6,495 nt of DNA, taken from Rhodospirillaceae bacterium CCH5-H10. Its GTDB lineage: Bacteria > Pseudomonadota > Alphaproteobacteria > Reyranellales > Reyranellaceae. Below the pieces are notes generated by a model. The model did no database searches and was not told where the DNA came from. It saw only the letters and a list, made by a program, of their open reading frames with translations. Shown here piece after piece: positions 4,372 through 6,495 of this stretch. Made by a program: the position numbers and the translations under genes. The stretch covers positions 1 to 6,495 of the forward strand of contig LSKJ01000162.1 in the NCBI GenBank assembly GCA_001557035.1, written 5' to 3'. Numbering within the stretch: the first letter of the stretch is position 1; each line of letters starts with the position of its first letter.

Positions 4372-6495
4372 ATGTCGCTTTCCGGCGCCTCCGGCCGCCT
4401 GACCGCCGTCCTCGGTCCCACCAACACCGGCAAGACCTACCTCGCGATCGAGCGCATGCTCGGGCACGATTCGGGCATGATCGGCTTTCCGCTGCGCCTG
4501 CTGGCGCGCGAGAATTACGACCGCATCGTCAAGCTGAAGGGCGCCGCCCAGGTCGCGCTGATCACCGGCGAGGAGAAGATTGCGCCCGCGAGCGCGCGCT
4601 ATTTCGTCTGCACCGTCGAGTCGATGCCGGTCGACCGGCCGGTCTCCTTCCTTGCGGTCGACGAAGTGCAGATGGCGTCCGATCCGGAGCGCGGTCATTT
4701 CTTCACCGACCGGCTGCTGCATGCGCGCGGCCTCAACGAAACCATGCTGCTGGGAGCAGACACGATCCGTCCGGTGCTGAACCGGCTGCTGCCGGCCATC
4801 GACGTCGTCGCACGGCCGCGTTTCTCCAACCTCACCTATGTCGGCTCGAAGAAGGCGACGCGCCTGCCGCGCCGCTCGGCGGTCGTCGGCTTCTCCGCGA
4901 ACGAAGTCTACGAGATCGCCGAGCTGATCCGCCGCCAGCGCGGCGGCACGGCGGTCGTGATGGGCGCGATGAGCCCGCGCACGCGCAATGCGCAGGTCGA
5001 CATGTTCCAGTCGGGCGAGGTCGATTACCTCGTGGCGACCGATGCGATCGGCATGGGCCTCAACATGGACGTGAACCATGTGTGGTTCGCTTCCCTGCGC
5101 AAATACGATGGCCGCAGCTCCCGCCCGCTGCGCACCGGCGAGCTGGCGCAGATCGCCGGCCGAGCCGGGCGGCACATGAACGACGGCACCTTCGGCACGA
5201 CCGCCGGCATCAGCGGCCTCGATCCCGATGTCGTCGAGGCGATCGAGAACCACCGCTTCGATCCGCTGCGCGACCTGCAATGGCGCAACAGCGATCTCGA
5301 CTTCCGCTCGGTGCCGTCGCTGATCGCCACTTTGAACGCCAGCCCGCCGCATCCCGCGCTGCAGCGCGTGCGGGAACAGGACGACCAGCTCGCTCTGCAG
5401 ACCCTCGCGGCCCAGTCGGCCTTTTTGCCGCGCCTGCATTCGCCCAAGCGCGTCAGGCTGCTGTGGGAGGTCTGCCAGGTTCCGGACTTCCGCAAGACGA
5501 TGACGGAAGAGCACACGACCTTGCTGGCGCAGCTCTTCGGGCATCTGACGCAAGGCGGCGAGCGGCTGCCCGAGGACTGGATCGACAGCCACGTGAAGCG
5601 CCTGGAGCGCTTCGACGGCGACATCGACACGTTGATGGCACGCATCGCGCACGTTCGCACCTGGACCTATATTTCACATCGTACCGACTGGATTCAGCGC
5701 GCCGTCCACTGGCAGGAACGCGCCCGCGCGATCGAGGACAGGCTTTCCGACGTTCTGCATCAGCGGCTGACGCAACGGTTTGTCGATAGACGCGCGGCTT
5801 TGCTTGTACGAAGATTGCGCGATGAGGGTGAAATGAACTCGACAATCGCCGCAGCCGGCGAAGTCATCGTTGAAGGCGAGCATCTCGGGCGCATCGAGGG
5901 CTTTCGTTTTGTGGCGGATGCAACCGAAGGACAGACCGACCAGAAGGCGGTGCTGAGCGCGGCCCTGCGCGCGCTGCGTCAGGATCTGCCCGATCGCCTG
6001 CAGGCTTTCGTGAACAGTCCCGACGGCGAGATCGTCTTCGACGGCCAGCTCCGCGTCTGCTGGGGCGGTGGCCCCGTCGCGCGCCTGCTGCCGTCCGGCG
6101 ACGTGCTGGCGCCCAAGGTCGAGGCCATCGCCTCCGACCTGCTCGACGGCCCGCAGCGAGAGGAAGTGCGCAAGCGCGCCGCGACCTGGGTCGAGACACG
6201 AATCCGCCTCGGCCTCAGCGAACTGATGGACGCTCGCGCCACGACCGAGCTGCCGCCCGGCGCCCGCGGCGTCATCTTCCAGCTCTGCGAGGGTCTGGGA
6301 GTCCTGCCGCGCCGCCCGGTCGAGGAACAACTCGCCCAGCTCAGCGAGGAAGACCGCAAGGCCCTGGCGCGCCTGGGCGTGCGCGTCGGCGTCTTCTCGC
6401 TCTACTTCCCCAGCATGCTGAAGCCGGTGCCGATCCGCCTGCGCGCCGGCCTCTGGATGATCGCCAAGAATCGCGAAACCATCCCGCCGCTGCCG
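4372..6495 (+). CDS. SUV3-like RNA helicase (3' end beyond the window)
   Basis: At least 708 codons are open to the right edge, with no stop reached. It encodes an ATP-dependent superfamily 2 RNA helicase related to mitochondrial SUV3, a partner in RNA decay. Motif I is GPTNTGKT (15-22), and motif II is DEVQ (97-100), the SUV3-type variant of DExH. GADTIRP (128-134) fits motif III, VATDAIGMGLNM (221-232) is motif V and QIAGRAGRH (260-268) is motif VI. The two RecA-like domains therefore span roughly 8-300. A helical C-terminal region follows, then a conserved-looking block GEVIVEGEHLGRIEGFRF (496-513) and a further unassigned domain. Known alphaproteobacterial homologues are long, so a substantial tail is probably missing. 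The start is the ATG that puts the P-loop about 15 residues in and has GAAGG 8 nt upstream. In related genomes an S4-domain RNA-binding protein and a ferredoxin often follow; that cannot be checked here. Confidence 0.93.
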   Translation, partial: MSLSGASGRLTAVLGPTNTGKTYLAIERMLGHDSGMIGFPLRLLARENYDRIVKLKGAAQVALITGEEKIAPASARYFVCTVESMPVDRPVSFLAVDEVQMASDPERGHFFTDRLLHARGLNETMLLGADTIRPVLNRLLPAIDVVARPRFSNLTYVGSKKATRLPRRSAVVGFSANEVYEIAELIRRQRGGTAVVMGAMSPRTRNAQVDMFQSGEVDYLVATDAIGMGLNMDVNHVWFASLRKYDGRSSRPLRTGELAQIAGRAGRHMNDGTFGTTAGISGLDPDVVEAIENHRFDPLRDLQWRNSDLDFRSVPSLIATLNASPPHPALQRVREQDDQLALQTLAAQSAFLPRLHSPKRVRLLWEVCQVPDFRKTMTEEHTTLLAQLFGHLTQGGERLPEDWIDSHVKRLERFDGDIDTLMARIAHVRTWTYISHRTDWIQRAVHWQERARAIEDRLSDVLHQRLTQRFVDRRAALLVRRLRDEGEMNSTIAAAGEVIVEGEHLGRIEGFRFVADATEGQTDQKAVLSAALRALRQDLPDRLQAFVNSPDGEIVFDGQLRVCWGGGPVARLLPSGDVLAPKVEAIASDLLDGPQREEVRKRAATWVETRIRLGLSELMDARATTELPPGARGVIFQLCEGLGVLPRRPVEEQLAQLSEEDRKALARLGVRVGVFSLYFPSMLKPVPIRLRAGLWMIAKNRETIPPLP

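Noticed and set aside
3300..4433. N-terminal extension of the aztA frame across the intergenic region and the DUF1223 gene
   Set aside because: Residues before the ATG at 3299 are antisense to the DUF1223 gene or to the helicase start, and the ATPase fold begins right after that ATG with a good ribosome binding site.
4141..5652. Minus-strand open frame of 503 codons opposite the helicase gene
   Set aside because: Its sequence is low in hydrophobic order and shows no motifs, while the opposite strand carries complete helicase motifs. It is a third-position GC artefact.

Overview
The window is a gene-dense, GC-rich piece of bacterial chromosome. The encoded families are a SUV3-like helicase, a DUF1223 protein and an AztA/AztB-type zinc ABC transporter. 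With the strong G/C third-position bias they point to an alphaproteobacterium. I cannot name the genus from sequence alone.

Layout. Positions 92-3424 are read on the minus strand and look like one compact gene cluster. In transcription order it holds a 38-residue hydrophobic small ORF (3424-3308), aztA ATPase (3299-2556), aztB permease (2539-1670), an epoxide-hydrolase-type alpha/beta hydrolase (1630-656) and a small lipoprotein (643-92). The gaps are 8, 16, 39 and 12 bp. Two GC-rich hairpins at 16-55 lie just past the last gene and are the likely end of the unit. A 130-bp divergent intergenic region (3425-3554) carries an AT-rich imperfect palindrome at 3435-3449 that closely resembles a Zur box. 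On the plus strand there follow an exported DUF1223 protein (3555-4313) and, 58 bp later, a SUV3-like RNA helicase (4372 onward). The helicase is still open at the window's right edge.

How it fits together. The transporter half is an importer core (one ATPase, one membrane subunit) probably repressed by Zur when zinc is plentiful. Its substrate-binding protein AztC and chaperone AztD are not in the window, so they must be encoded elsewhere or be replaced. The hydrolase and lipoprotein are spaced as if co-transcribed with the importer, though neither has an obvious zinc role. The same Zur-like site sits upstream of the DUF1223 gene and could control both directions.

The most unusual points are the Zur-like operator almost touching a nearly leaderless small membrane ORF, an azt pair without its binding protein, a Gly-to-Val change in the ATPase signature motif, and an epoxide hydrolase with an apparently complete catalytic set inside a metal-uptake cluster. 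No CRISPR array, rRNA, tRNA or insertion sequence was seen, and no gene-free stretch exceeds 130 bp.
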